Source of the DNA: an uncultured Roseburia sp.
GTDB taxonomy: Bacteria; Bacillota; Clostridia; Lachnospirales; Lachnospiraceae
Direction of reading: 5' to 3'
Assembly (NCBI GenBank): GCA_946055175.1
Contig: CAMGET010000132.1
Coordinates: 1-5,241, forward strand
DNA length: 5,241 nt
Shown here: positions 1-5,241 of the stretch, piece after piece
Layout of the letters: every line of letters starts with the position of its first letter
How positions within the stretch are numbered: the first letter of the stretch is position 1
Notes under the pieces: generated by a model
What the model was told of the DNA's origin: nothing
What the model saw: the letters and a program-made list of their open reading frames with translations, nothing else
Databases searched by the model: none
Translations under genes and position numbers: made by a program

Positions 1-30
1 CTGGAAGAAATCCTGACAAACTATTCTTAA
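1..30 (+). CDS. Possible C-terminal tail of an upstream plus-strand gene
   Basis: The first reading frame is open from the window edge and ends in TAA at 28-30, giving the nine residues LEEILTNYS. If real, it is the tail of a gene that begins outside the window and converges on the DUF4250 gene; the two would share the bases TTAA at their stops. Nine residues cannot identify a family, and a chance open frame of this length is common, so this is only a placeholder. Confidence 0.25.
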   Translation: MEEILTNYS

Positions 31-215
31 ATAAATTGATTTGTTTTTGAATCATATTCATAATGAAGCAGTGAAAGCTTTGCACAGAGGTCTTCTTTTG
101 AGATATTGAAATTATAACAGAAGGAATCTAAGGTTTTAAAAGTGTCACGAAGCTGGGTGTTTGTGAAGCTTAATAAAATCACCGGATCTTTTGGTAAATT
201 GTCATACATGGACAT
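27..215 (-). CDS. DUF4250 domain-containing small protein
   Basis: This 62-residue protein of unknown function matches, from memory, the DUF4250 family found widely in Clostridia. The visible signature is an N-terminal NLPKDP (residues 6-11), a hydrophobic LLS, then NTQLRD (19-24), and a C-terminal YEYDSKTNQF (52-61), close to the family's usual YxYDxxxNQF ending. Length is normal and the gene appears complete. The start at 215 is favoured over the second Met (residue 3) because AAAGGAG lies 7 bases upstream of it (minus strand, about 223-229). There is no signal peptide or membrane segment, so it is probably cytoplasmic. It is divergent from the 125-residue gene. I found no convincing minus-strand promoter in the spacer. 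The family call is fairly sure; the function is unknown. Confidence 0.85.
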   Translation of the reverse strand: MSMYDNLPKDPVILLSFTNTQLRDTFKTLDSFCYNFNISKEDLCAKLSLLHYEYDSKTNQFI

Positions 216-226
216 GGGAATTCTCC

Positions 227-254
227 TTTACAAAAGTTGTATTTCGTGTAAAAT
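227..254 (+). promoter_or_regulatory. Putative sigma-A promoter for the 316-693 gene
   Basis: TTTACA at 227-232 (5 of 6 to TTGACA) and TAAAAT at 249-254 (5 of 6 to TATAAT) are separated by 16 bp. Initiation would fall near 261, leaving a leader of about 55 bases before the ATG at 316. The -35 overlaps the ribosome binding site of the divergent DUF4250 gene on the other strand. AT-rich spacers yield such matches by chance, so confidence is moderate. Confidence 0.5.
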
Positions 255-315
255 TCTTAAGTAAGATAACATAGGAAAAGAAAAAAAGCAATACGATGAC
301 AGAAAAGAGGACATC

Positions 316-693
316 ATGGAGAAAATAGATAAAGAGGTTTTTGATAAGTTTTTTACAGAAAATTATTGTGTTGTGGATTATACTACGGTAAAAGAAACCT
401 TTGAAGAGATTGCAGAAGCAGGAAATGATATTTTTACAGAAAGTTATGAAGCCAGAAATTTAAACAGAGAAAATTTCGTCCTGTACCTGAAAAGCGAGGT
501 GTATTGCGATTTTGAAGCAGCTGTTCAGGAAGCAATGGATGACTTGAATCCGGAGATTTTAGATGCAGTGATGGATATTATGGAATTTCAGGATGATGGA
601 GAAGAGGTAACAGAGAAGTACTGGGAGATGTTAAGAGAACTTTTAAAGGAGCATTTACTGCAACTGTATGATGAAGTGATTTCAAAATGGTAG
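316..693 (+). CDS. Hypothetical acidic protein, 125 residues
   Basis: I do not recognise a family. The protein is strongly acidic: by hand count 34 Asp/Glu against 11 Lys/Arg. It is rich in residues that favour helix, particularly in residues 61-123, where amphipathic stretches such as EAAVQEAMDDL and MLRELLKEHLLQL occur. It has two cysteines (C18, C64), no signal peptide and no membrane segment, so a soluble, probably all-helical cytoplasmic protein is likely. The start is supported by AAAGAGG at 304-310, five bases upstream of the ATG. The gene ends with TAG at 691-693, and the ribosome binding site of the next gene begins at once, so it is almost certainly co-transcribed with the DUF6472 gene 13 bases downstream. 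Composition and codon use resemble its neighbours. Coding status is well supported; function is not. Confidence 0.75.
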   Translation: MEKIDKEVFDKFFTENYCVVDYTTVKETFEEIAEAGNDIFTESYEARNLNRENFVLYLKSEVYCDFEAAVQEAMDDLNPEILDAVMDIMEFQDDGEEVTEKYWEMLRELLKEHLLQLYDEVISKW

Positions 694-706
694 GAGGAGA
701 TACATA

Positions 707-886
707 ATGGCAAATGCAAGTTGTGATTCCTGCGTATATAACGTATACGATGAAGAAGATGAGTGCTATTATTGTGAGGTAGATATGGACGAGGATGATT
801 TTGCACGACTGATGCAGAGCGATTACCGGGAATGTCCTTACTATCAGCTGGATGACGAATATGCCGTTGTCCGTCATCAAATGTAA
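707..886 (+). CDS. DUF6472 family small cysteine-rich protein
   Basis: An ATG at 707 opens a 59-residue frame ending in TAA at 884-886. The ribosome binding site GGAGGAGA lies at 693-700, seven bases upstream, which makes the start secure. The sequence begins MANASCDSCVYNVYDEEDEC and ends in DDEYAVVRHQM, which I recognise as the DUF6472 pattern of Clostridia (CxxC, YDEE, CYYC, CPYY, DEY, R.QM). Cysteines at 6, 9, 20, 23 and 43 form two CxxC pairs ten residues apart plus one more, an arrangement suggesting a zinc or other metal site; that is inference. About 17 of 59 residues are acidic. There is no signal peptide. It follows the 125-residue acidic gene by 13 bases, probably in the same transcript, and precedes ftsH by 73 bases. 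No function is known to me. Confidence 0.85.
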   Translation: MANASCDSCVYNVYDEEDECYYCEVDMDEDDFARLMQSDYRECPYYQLDDEYAVVRHQM

Positions 887-911
887 AAGGATTGCTTTTA
901 GACTTGTTTTT
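884..911 (+). terminator. Possible weak hairpin with T-rich tail after the DUF6472 gene
   Basis: TAAAAG (884-889), loop GATTG, then CTTTTA (895-900) form a perfect 6-bp stem, followed after three bases by TTGTTTTT (904-911). The stem contains only one G-C pair, so as an intrinsic terminator it would be weak. It includes the stop codon of the preceding gene and the -35 of the ftsH promoter. It could simply be a chance AT-rich palindrome. Confidence 0.25.
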
Positions 912-920
912 CAATATAAT
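892..920 (+). promoter_or_regulatory. Sigma-A promoter for ftsH
   Basis: TATAAT at 915-920 is a perfect -10. TTGCTT at 892-897 lies 17 bp upstream and keeps the TTG of the -35 consensus. Initiation would be near 927, giving a leader of about 33 bases before ftsH. The position in the gap between the DUF6472 stop and the ftsH start fits a promoter driving ftsH and, through the overlapping frame, uvrC. Confidence 0.7.
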
Positions 921-959
921 AGAAGTGCTTTTAAGTTGTAACAAAGGAAAGGTAAAGAA

Positions 960-2921
960 ATGGATAATAACCAGAATAACAATCAGAATAATAATCAGAA
1001 TGAGAACCGGAATAACCGGGGCGGTCAGACTGTCATGGCTTTCGTCATGGTTTCATTGGTTGTACTGTTTTTTATGACAATGCTGATGAACCGCTTCGCA
1101 GCTATGAGTACGGAAGAAATTACGTATACACAGTTTCTTGAAATGGTGGAAGAAGATAAGGTGGAATCAGTAGAACTCGATTCTTACCAGATTAACATTA
1201 CACCTGTAAAAGAAAAAGTTAGCCTTTATGAGCAGCAGATAACATATTACTGCGGCTTGGTAAATGATCCGGATTTACTTCCACTGTTAAAAGAAAAGGG
1301 CGTTGAAATATCCCGTGTGATTCCGGATAATACTTCTACCTGGATTTATAATATTTTAAGCATCATTCTTCCATTGGCGCTGCTTTGGATGTTGATGGGC
1401 ATTCTTATGAAGCGCATGGGCGGCGGCATGGGAATGGGAGTCGGTAAAAGTAAAGCAAAAGTCTTTAATATGGAGCGTTCGACCGGCGTTACCTTTAAGG
1501 ATGTAGCCGGGCAGGATGAGGCAAAGGAATCTTTACAGGAAGTGGTAGACTTTTTGAATAATCCGTTAAAATATAAGGAAATCGGGGCAAAACTTCCAAA
1601 AGGTGCACTTTTGGTAGGACCTCCGGGAACCGGAAAAACGTTGCTTGCAAAGGCAGTGGCAGGAGAAGCAGGTGTGCCGTTTTTCTCACTTGCAGGTTCG
1701 GACTTTGTAGAAATGTTCGTTGGTGTAGGTGCAGCCCGTGTGCGTGATTTGTTCCAGGATGCACAGAAATCAGCACCATGTATTATTTTTATTGATGAAA
1801 TTGATGCGATTGGTAAAAGCCGTGATTCCCGCTATGGCGGTAATGATGAACGTGAACAGACATTAAATCAGCTTCTTGCGGAGATGGATGGTTTCGATAC
1901 ATCGAAGGGACTTTTAATCTTAGCAGCAACTAACAGACCGGAAGTGCTGGATAAGGCATTACTTCGCCCTGGACGTTTCGACAGACGTATTATTGTAGAT
2001 AAACCGGATTTAAAGGGACGTCTGGATACCTTAAAGGTGCATTCCAAAGATGTTATGATGGATGAGACTGTTGATTTGGATGCACTTGCACTTGCTACGG
2101 CAGGTCTGGTGGGATCAGATCTTGCGAACATGATTAATGAAGCAGCTATTTGTGCAGTTAAAAAAGGCAGAAAATATGTAAATCAGGCAGATCTTTTTGA
2201 AGCTTTTGAACTTGTAGCAGTGGGCGGAAAAGAGAAAAAGGATCGTATTATGAGTGATCAGGAACGTAAAATTGTGGCTTATCATGAAGTGGGTCATGCA
2301 ATTGTAGCCGCTTTACAAAAGGATACGGAACCTGTTCAGAAAATTACGATTGTGCCGCGTACGATGGGTGCGCTTGGTTATACACTTCAGACACCGGAAG
2401 AAGAGAAGTTTTTACAGACAAAGGAAGAACTGCTTGCGAAGATTCGTACCTATATGGCAGGACGTGCAGCAGAAATGCTGGAATTTAATTCTGCAACCAG
2501 TGGTGCAGCAAATGATATTGAACATGCAACAAATATTGCAACCGCTATGATTGCCAGATTCGGTATGTCAGAAAAATTTGGTATGATGTGTCTTGCAAGC
2601 ACAGAAAATCAGTATTTGGATAATCAGGCGGCTTATAATGTGGCCAGTGCTACCAGGGCTGAACTGGATAAGGAAGTACTTGCACTTATTAATCAGTGTT
2701 ATGAGGAAGCAATGCAGATGCTGACAGAAAACCGTGAGTGTCTGGAGAAGATTTCCGATTATCTGTATGAACATGAGACAATCACCGGAAAAGAGTTTAT
2801 GAAGATTTTCCGGGAAATCAAAGGAATTCCGGAACCGGAAGAAGAAAAAGAAAAGAAGAGTTTCATGGAACAGGCAATGGAAGCCGAGGGCAAATTGCCG
2901 AAGGAAGAAGAACATGTTTAA
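960..2921 (+). CDS. ftsH: ATP-dependent zinc metalloprotease FtsH
   Basis: Membrane-anchored AAA+ protease that extracts and degrades misassembled membrane proteins and some cytoplasmic regulators; the family works as a hexamer. The 653 residues show the full order: an Asn/Gln-rich head (2-20), membrane segment 1 (about 24-46), an extracytoplasmic domain, membrane segment 2 (about 128-150), a Gly/Met linker (153-162), the AAA+ module with Walker A GPPGTGKT (220-227), pore loop FVGVG (253-257), Walker B IIFIDE (275-280) and second region of homology with arginine fingers R336 and R339, then the protease domain with zinc motif HEVGH (442-446, catalytic E443) and probable third ligand D519. A charged tail follows. 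Length is normal and nothing is missing. The ATG at 960 has AAAGG seven bases upstream (948-952). The last codons overlap the uvrC start by 8 bases. Identification is certain. Confidence 0.98.
   Translation: MDNNQNNNQNNNQNENRNNRGGQTVMAFVMVSLVVLFFMTMLMNRFAAMSTEEITYTQFLEMVEEDKVESVELDSYQINITPVKEKVSLYEQQITYYCGLVNDPDLLPLLKEKGVEISRVIPDNTSTWIYNILSIILPLALLWMLMGILMKRMGGGMGMGVGKSKAKVFNMERSTGVTFKDVAGQDEAKESLQEVVDFLNNPLKYKEIGAKLPKGALLVGPPGTGKTLLAKAVAGEAGVPFFSLAGSDFVEMFVGVGAARVRDLFQDAQKSAPCIIFIDEIDAIGKSRDSRYGGNDEREQTLNQLLAEMDGFDTSKGLLILAATNRPEVLDKALLRPGRFDRRIIVDKPDLKGRLDTLKVHSKDVMMDETVDLDALALATAGLVGSDLANMINEAAICAVKKGRKYVNQADLFEAFELVAVGGKEKKDRIMSDQERKIVAYHEVGHAIVAALQKDTEPVQKITIVPRTMGALGYTLQTPEEEKFLQTKEELLAKIRTYMAGRAAEMLEFNSATSGAANDIEHATNIATAMIARFGMSEKFGMMCLASTENQYLDNQAAYNVASATRAELDKEVLALINQCYEEAMQMLTENRECLEKISDYLYEHETITGKEFMKIFREIKGIPEPEEEKEKKSFMEQAMEAEGKLPKEEEHV
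966..1001 (+). repeat. Short in-frame Asn/Gln codon repeat in ftsH
   Basis: AAT, AAC and CAG codons recur with a 12-base period: roughly AATAACCAG, then AATAACAATCAG, then AATAATAATCAG, encoding [11 protein letters not shown] at residues 3-13 of FtsH. Because the unit is a multiple of three, copy-number change would lengthen or shorten the cytoplasmic N-terminal head without breaking the frame. A low-complexity polar head before the first membrane segment is tolerated in FtsH proteins. Confidence 0.6.
2901..2916 (+). promoter_or_regulatory. uvrC ribosome binding site inside the end of ftsH
   Basis: AAGGA at 2901-2905 lies eight bases before the uvrC ATG at 2914-2916 and is embedded in the FtsH codons for KEEEH. 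The ftsH stop (2919-2921) follows the uvrC start, so ribosomes finishing ftsH can restart on uvrC. This arrangement decides the uvrC start and implies translational coupling. Confidence 0.75.
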
Positions 2922-3558
2922 TATTCAGGAAGAATTAAAAAAGCTTCCGGATCAGCCGGGTGTTTACATTATGCATGATGCCCGGGATGCCATTATTTAT
3001 ATTGGAAAGGCGGTAAGCCTCCGGAAACGTGTGCACCAGTACTTTCAGGCAAGCCATGATGAAGGAATCAAGAAGGCACAAATGGTAAAACAGATTGTCC
3101 GCTTTGAATATATTATTACAGATTCTGAACTGGAAGCGCTGGTGTTAGAATGTAATTTAATAAAAGAACATCGACCGAAATATAACACGATGTTAAGGGA
3201 TGATAAAACATATCCCTATATCAGGGTGACTCTTGGAGAAGATTTTCCAAGGGTCCTCTTTTCACGTCAGCAGAAAAAGGATAAATCACGTTATTTCGGG
3301 CCATATACCAGCGCAGGTGCGGTAAAGGATACCATTGAAATGATTAATAAGCTCTATGGTCTTCGAACCTGTAACCGGAATCTTCCAAAGGATACCGGAA
3401 AAGAGCGCCCATGTCTGAATTATCATATTCATCAGTGCGATGCACCCTGTCAGGCATACATCAGTAAGGAAGCTTATAGAGAACGAGTGGATGAGGCTCT
3501 TGAGTTTTTGAACGGAAACTATTCCGGTATCATTAAGTCTCTGGAACAAAAGATATAA
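2914..3558 (+). CDS. uvrC: UvrC N-terminal fragment: GIY-YIG nuclease plus iron-sulfur region
   Basis: This is the part that native signals would translate: 214 residues ending at the first TAA. It carries the GIY-YIG domain responsible for the 3' incision, with GVY at 16-18, YIG at 29-31, R39, and E79 in LECNLIK, which by alignment from memory match the catalytic Tyr, Arg and metal-binding Glu of Thermotoga UvrC. The family motif [15 protein letters not shown] is at 89-103. Cysteines 153, 167, 175 and 179 have the spacing of the four cysteines that hold the [4Fe-4S] cluster in UvrC. It stops just inside the UVR segment (SLEQKI), so it would lack UvrB binding through that domain and the 5' nuclease. 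In extent it resembles Cho, the shorter UvrC paralogue able to make 3' incisions; that likeness is inference, not evidence of function. Confidence 0.75.
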   Translation: MFNIQEELKKLPDQPGVYIMHDARDAIIYIGKAVSLRKRVHQYFQASHDEGIKKAQMVKQIVRFEYIITDSELEALVLECNLIKEHRPKYNTMLRDDKTYPYIRVTLGEDFPRVLFSRQQKKDKSRYFGPYTSAGAVKDTIEMINKLYGLRTCNRNLPKDTGKERPCLNYHIHQCDAPCQAYISKEAYRERVDEALEFLNGNYSGIIKSLEQKI

Positions 3559-3618
3559 GAAGCTTCCATCAATATGGAATTTTAAAAAACAATTCAATAT
3601 CGAGATTTTCTTGTAAGT

Positions 3619-4776
3619 GTGAAACAGATTGCGCAGAAACAAAAGATGACCAATACCGATGGAGAAGATAAGGACATTGTGGCATTGGCACGGGATGAAA
3701 ATGATGCTGTCGTTCAGGTGTTTTTTATCAGGGGCGGAAAGCTAATCGGAAGAGACCATTTCTATATGCGCATTGGTACGGAGGATACACGTACGCAGAT
3801 ACTGACTACCTTTATGAAGCAGTTCTACTCCGGTACGCCGTATATTCCGAGAGAAATTATGCTTCCTCAGGAAATCGACGAACAGGAGATTTTGGAAAAC
3901 TGGCTTACCGAAAAGCGTGGCAGCAAGGTCTATATTCGTATCCCTCAAAAAGGGATGAAAGAAAAACTGGTGGAACTTGCGCAAAAAAATGCACAGCTTG
4001 TTTTAGTACAGGATAAAGAAAAACTGAAGCGGGAAGAGGGCAGGACCATTGGAGCCATGAAAGAAATCGAAAAGTGGCTCGATATGAAGAATCTGGTTCG
4101 GATAGAAGCCTACGATATTTCCAATATCAATGGTTTTGAGACGGTAGGTTCGATGATTGTTTATGAAAAAGGAAAGCCGAAACGCAGCGACTATCGAAAG
4201 TTCAAATTGCATACGGTTACGGGACCGGATGATTACGCTTCCATGCATGAGGTTCTGACCAGACGTTTTACCCATGGTATGACAGAACAGAAGGAATTAA
4301 AAGAAAAAGAATTGTCTGATGAATATGGCAGTTTTTCAAGATTCCCGGATTTAATCATGATGGATGGTGGTAGAGGTCAGGTGAACATCTGTCTTAAGGT
4401 ATTAGAAGAACTGCGCCTAAATATTCCGGTCTGTGGTATGGTAAAGGATGACAATCATAGAACCAGAGGGTTATATTATAAAAATGTGGAGATTCCGATT
4501 GATACGCACAGTGAAGGATTTAAACTAATAACCCGTATCCAGGACGAAGCACACCGGTTTGCTATTGAATATCATCGTTCATTAAGAAGTAAGGACCAGG
4601 TTCATTCCGTTCTGGATGATATAGAAGGAATCGGCCCTTCACGAAGGAAGGCGCTGATGAAAAAATATCAGTCACTTGATGCAATTAAGGCAGCAACGGT
4701 AGAGGATTTAGCGAATACGGAAAGCATGAATGAAAAAGCAGCTTTGTCTGTTTATTCTTTTTTTCATGAAAGTTGA
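3619..4776 (+). CDS. uvrC: UvrC C-terminal fragment: RNase H-like nuclease and helix-hairpin-helix, no ribosome binding site
   Basis: This open stretch of the uvrC frame follows the second TAA; the first possible start is GTG at 3619, the next ATG 3646. Neither has a Shine-Dalgarno sequence upstream, so independent translation is doubtful. It encodes the end of the UVR region ([18 protein letters not shown]), the linker domain, and the RNase H-like domain responsible for the 5' incision. Numbered on the full frame, it shows D401 in YDISN, D439/D440 in GPDDYA, D484 in MDGG and H547 in DEAH, all positions that the family keeps. A C-terminal helix-hairpin-helix DNA-binding domain ([19 protein letters not shown] onward, about 566-618) closes the protein. 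No further stop, frameshift or missing motif is visible. hprK begins 57 bases downstream. Confidence 0.6.
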   Translation: MKQIAQKQKMTNTDGEDKDIVALARDENDAVVQVFFIRGGKLIGRDHFYMRIGTEDTRTQILTTFMKQFYSGTPYIPREIMLPQEIDEQEILENWLTEKRGSKVYIRIPQKGMKEKLVELAQKNAQLVLVQDKEKLKREEGRTIGAMKEIEKWLDMKNLVRIEAYDISNINGFETVGSMIVYEKGKPKRSDYRKFKLHTVTGPDDYASMHEVLTRRFTHGMTEQKELKEKELSDEYGSFSRFPDLIMMDGGRGQVNICLKVLEELRLNIPVCGMVKDDNHRTRGLYYKNVEIPIDTHSEGFKLITRIQDEAHRFAIEYHRSLRSKDQVHSVLDDIEGIGPSRRKALMKKYQSLDAIKAATVEDLANTESMNEKAALSVYSFFHES

Positions 4777-4801
4777 AGATTCCCCACAAGTGTGCTATAT
4801 T
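4773..4801 (+). promoter_or_regulatory. Extended -10 sigma-A promoter for hprK
   Basis: TTGAAG at 4773-4778 (4 of 6 to TTGACA) and TATATT at 4796-4801 (5 of 6 to TATAAT) are 17 bp apart, and TGC directly before the -10 gives the extended TGn element. The -35 overlaps the uvrC TGA stop. Initiation would be near 4808, about 26 bases before the hprK ATG. I see no terminator between uvrC and hprK, so read-through from upstream may add to this. Confidence 0.65.
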
Positions 4802-4833
4802 GAAACAAAAATCAGAAAGGAACGAGAAGTGGT

Positions 4834-5241
4834 ATGGATGCAGTAAAGGGTGTTGGAGTATCAAAAATAATACAGATATTAGACCTATATAATTTTATGC
4901 CGGATATGGATTTAAAAGGGCATCGAATTAAGGTAAGTGACGTAAACCGTCCGGCGTTACAGCTGAGTGGATTCTTTAAACATTTTGAACAGTCGCGTGT
5001 ACAGATTATCGGTAATGTAGAGCATACGTATTTAAAACAATTGGATGCTGAGCGTAAGGAGGCTATTTATAAGGAATTTATGTCTTATGATATTCCGTGC
5101 ATTATCTTTTGCAGGGACTTACAGCCGGATGAACTGTTTTTACGTATCGCAGAAGAAAATAATGTACCTGTGCTTGGAACACGCCGCAGTACATCAGAAT
5201 TCATGGCAGAGCTGATTTACTGTCTGAGTGAGCAGCTCGCA
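4834..5241 (+). CDS. hprK: HPr kinase/phosphorylase, N-terminal part (runs off the window)
   Basis: Bifunctional enzyme that phosphorylates HPr of the sugar phosphotransferase system on Ser46 and removes that phosphate by phosphorolysis, so controlling carbon-catabolite repression in Firmicutes; cytoplasmic. The 136 residues present cover the N-terminal domain of a protein usually near 310 residues. Recognisable stretches are VSKIIQILDL (8-17), SDVNRPALQLSGFF (35-48), RVQIIGNVEHTYL (55-67), the IPCIIF region (87-92), and NNVPVLGTRRSTSEFMAELIYCLSEQLA at 109-136, which comes just before the kinase core. The Walker A loop and signature motif lie beyond the window and were not seen. ATG 4834 is the only plausible start: the frame has TGA at 4801-4803 and no other start codon in between. 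AAAGGA ends 12 bases upstream, rather far, with GAGAAG closer (4824-4829). Confidence 0.93.
   Translation, partial: MDAVKGVGVSKIIQILDLYNFMPDMDLKGHRIKVSDVNRPALQLSGFFKHFEQSRVQIIGNVEHTYLKQLDAERKEAIYKEFMSYDIPCIIFCRDLQPDELFLRIAEENNVPVLGTRRSTSEFMAELIYCLSEQLA

Larger units (their letters stand above)
2914..4776 (+). pseudogene. uvrC: uvrC, UvrABC excinuclease subunit C, interrupted by two in-frame TAA codons
   Basis: UvrC makes both incisions around a DNA lesion in nucleotide excision repair after UvrB has bound the damage. Here a single frame runs from ATG 2914 to TGA 4774-4776 with no indel; read through it is 620 residues, the usual UvrC length. Codons 215 (3556-3558) and 224 (3583-3585) are TAA. 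The sequence between and after them still reads as UvrC (EASINMEF, then YRDFL and [15 protein letters not shown]), so they are nonsense substitutions, not signs of a frameshift. Both lie in the UVR segment that binds the matching UvrB domain. The first stop replaces a residue just before EAS; the second sits where the family usually has Glu in MEFEKA. Catalytic and metal-binding residues in both halves look intact, which points to recent inactivation or a local sequence error. Split translation or read-through cannot be excluded. Confidence 0.8.

Noticed and set aside
255..266. TCTTA-AG-TAAGA inverted repeat in the divergent spacer as an operator.
   Set aside because: The arms are only 5 bp and AT-rich and do not extend further; such matches are expected by chance.
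578..944. Minus-strand open frames across the 125-residue and DUF6472 genes.
   Set aside because: They run antisense to well-supported genes, have no family-like sequence, and no clear ribosome binding site.
892..1077. Plus-strand frame overlapping the ftsH start.
   Set aside because: It begins inside the ftsH promoter and reads the ftsH N-terminal codons in another frame; repetitive Arg/Ile/Thr content is an artefact of the AAT/CAG repeat.
1495..2915. Several antisense and shifted open frames inside ftsH.
   Set aside because: They are shadows of a complete, certain ftsH gene and show no independent start signals or motifs.
3574..3585. ATG between the two stops as a restart site for the second half of UvrC.
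   Set aside because: It reads only Met-Glu-Phe before the second TAA, so it cannot yield the C-terminal half.
3580..3590. TTTTAAAAAAC contains slippery-heptamer forms (TTTAAAA, AAAAAAC) right at the second uvrC stop, suggesting programmed frameshifting.
   Set aside because: The heptamers are phased for the -1 frame, not the uvrC frame. The correct UvrC residues between and after the stops are all in the original frame, so one shift would not restore the protein; two opposite shifts would be needed.
3286..4275. Minus-strand open frames within uvrC.
   Set aside because: They are antisense to clearly UvrC-coding sequence and have no recognisable domain.
4800..4814. TTGAAACAAAAATCA resembles a catabolite-responsive (cre) element at the hprK start site.
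   Set aside because: It fits the outer positions of WTGNAANCGNWWNCA, but the central CG, the most conserved part of the site, is AA here. Two misses at the core in AT-rich DNA are not enough for a call.

Overview
The window looks like a piece of chromosome from a low-to-moderate-GC Firmicute in the class Clostridia, most likely Lachnospiraceae. The grounds are AT-rich coding sequence, AGGAGG-type ribosome binding sites, sigma-A-like promoters, two small proteins typical of clostridia (DUF4250 and DUF6472), an FtsH with the clostridial glycine/methionine-rich linker, and a Gram-positive HPr kinase gene. I saw no mobile element, CRISPR array, tRNA or rRNA.

Layout: a small DUF4250 gene lies on the minus strand (27-215), and a 100-bp divergent spacer separates it from a plus-strand series. 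That series is an unrecognised, very acidic 125-residue protein (316-693), a 59-residue cysteine-rich DUF6472 protein (707-886), ftsH (960-2921), uvrC (2914-4776, broken) and the 5' part of hprK (4834 to the window end). A promoter with a perfect TATAAT lies just upstream of ftsH. ftsH and uvrC overlap by 8 bases and are probably translationally coupled. hprK has its own likely promoter, overlapping the uvrC stop codon, so it need not depend on read-through.

The main oddity is uvrC. The frame runs without any indel from 2914 to 4776 (620 residues when read through, normal for UvrC), but two TAA codons interrupt it at codons 215 and 224. Both fall in the UVR (UvrB-binding) segment. Upstream, the GIY-YIG nuclease and the iron-sulfur cysteines look intact. 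Downstream, the RNase H-like nuclease and the helix-hairpin-helix domain look intact. The 50 bases around the stops are also unusually AT-rich (11 G/C of 50 by hand count). The simplest readings are a recent pseudogene or a local sequence error. A split excinuclease or recoding is possible but has no supporting signal: the second half has no ribosome binding site, and TAA is a normal stop elsewhere in the window.

Functionally the genes are housekeeping: membrane protein quality control (FtsH), nucleotide excision repair (UvrC) and carbon-catabolite regulation (HprK), with small uncharacterised proteins upstream. I did not find a new multi-gene system; the broken uvrC and the two small acidic genes are what deserve a second look.
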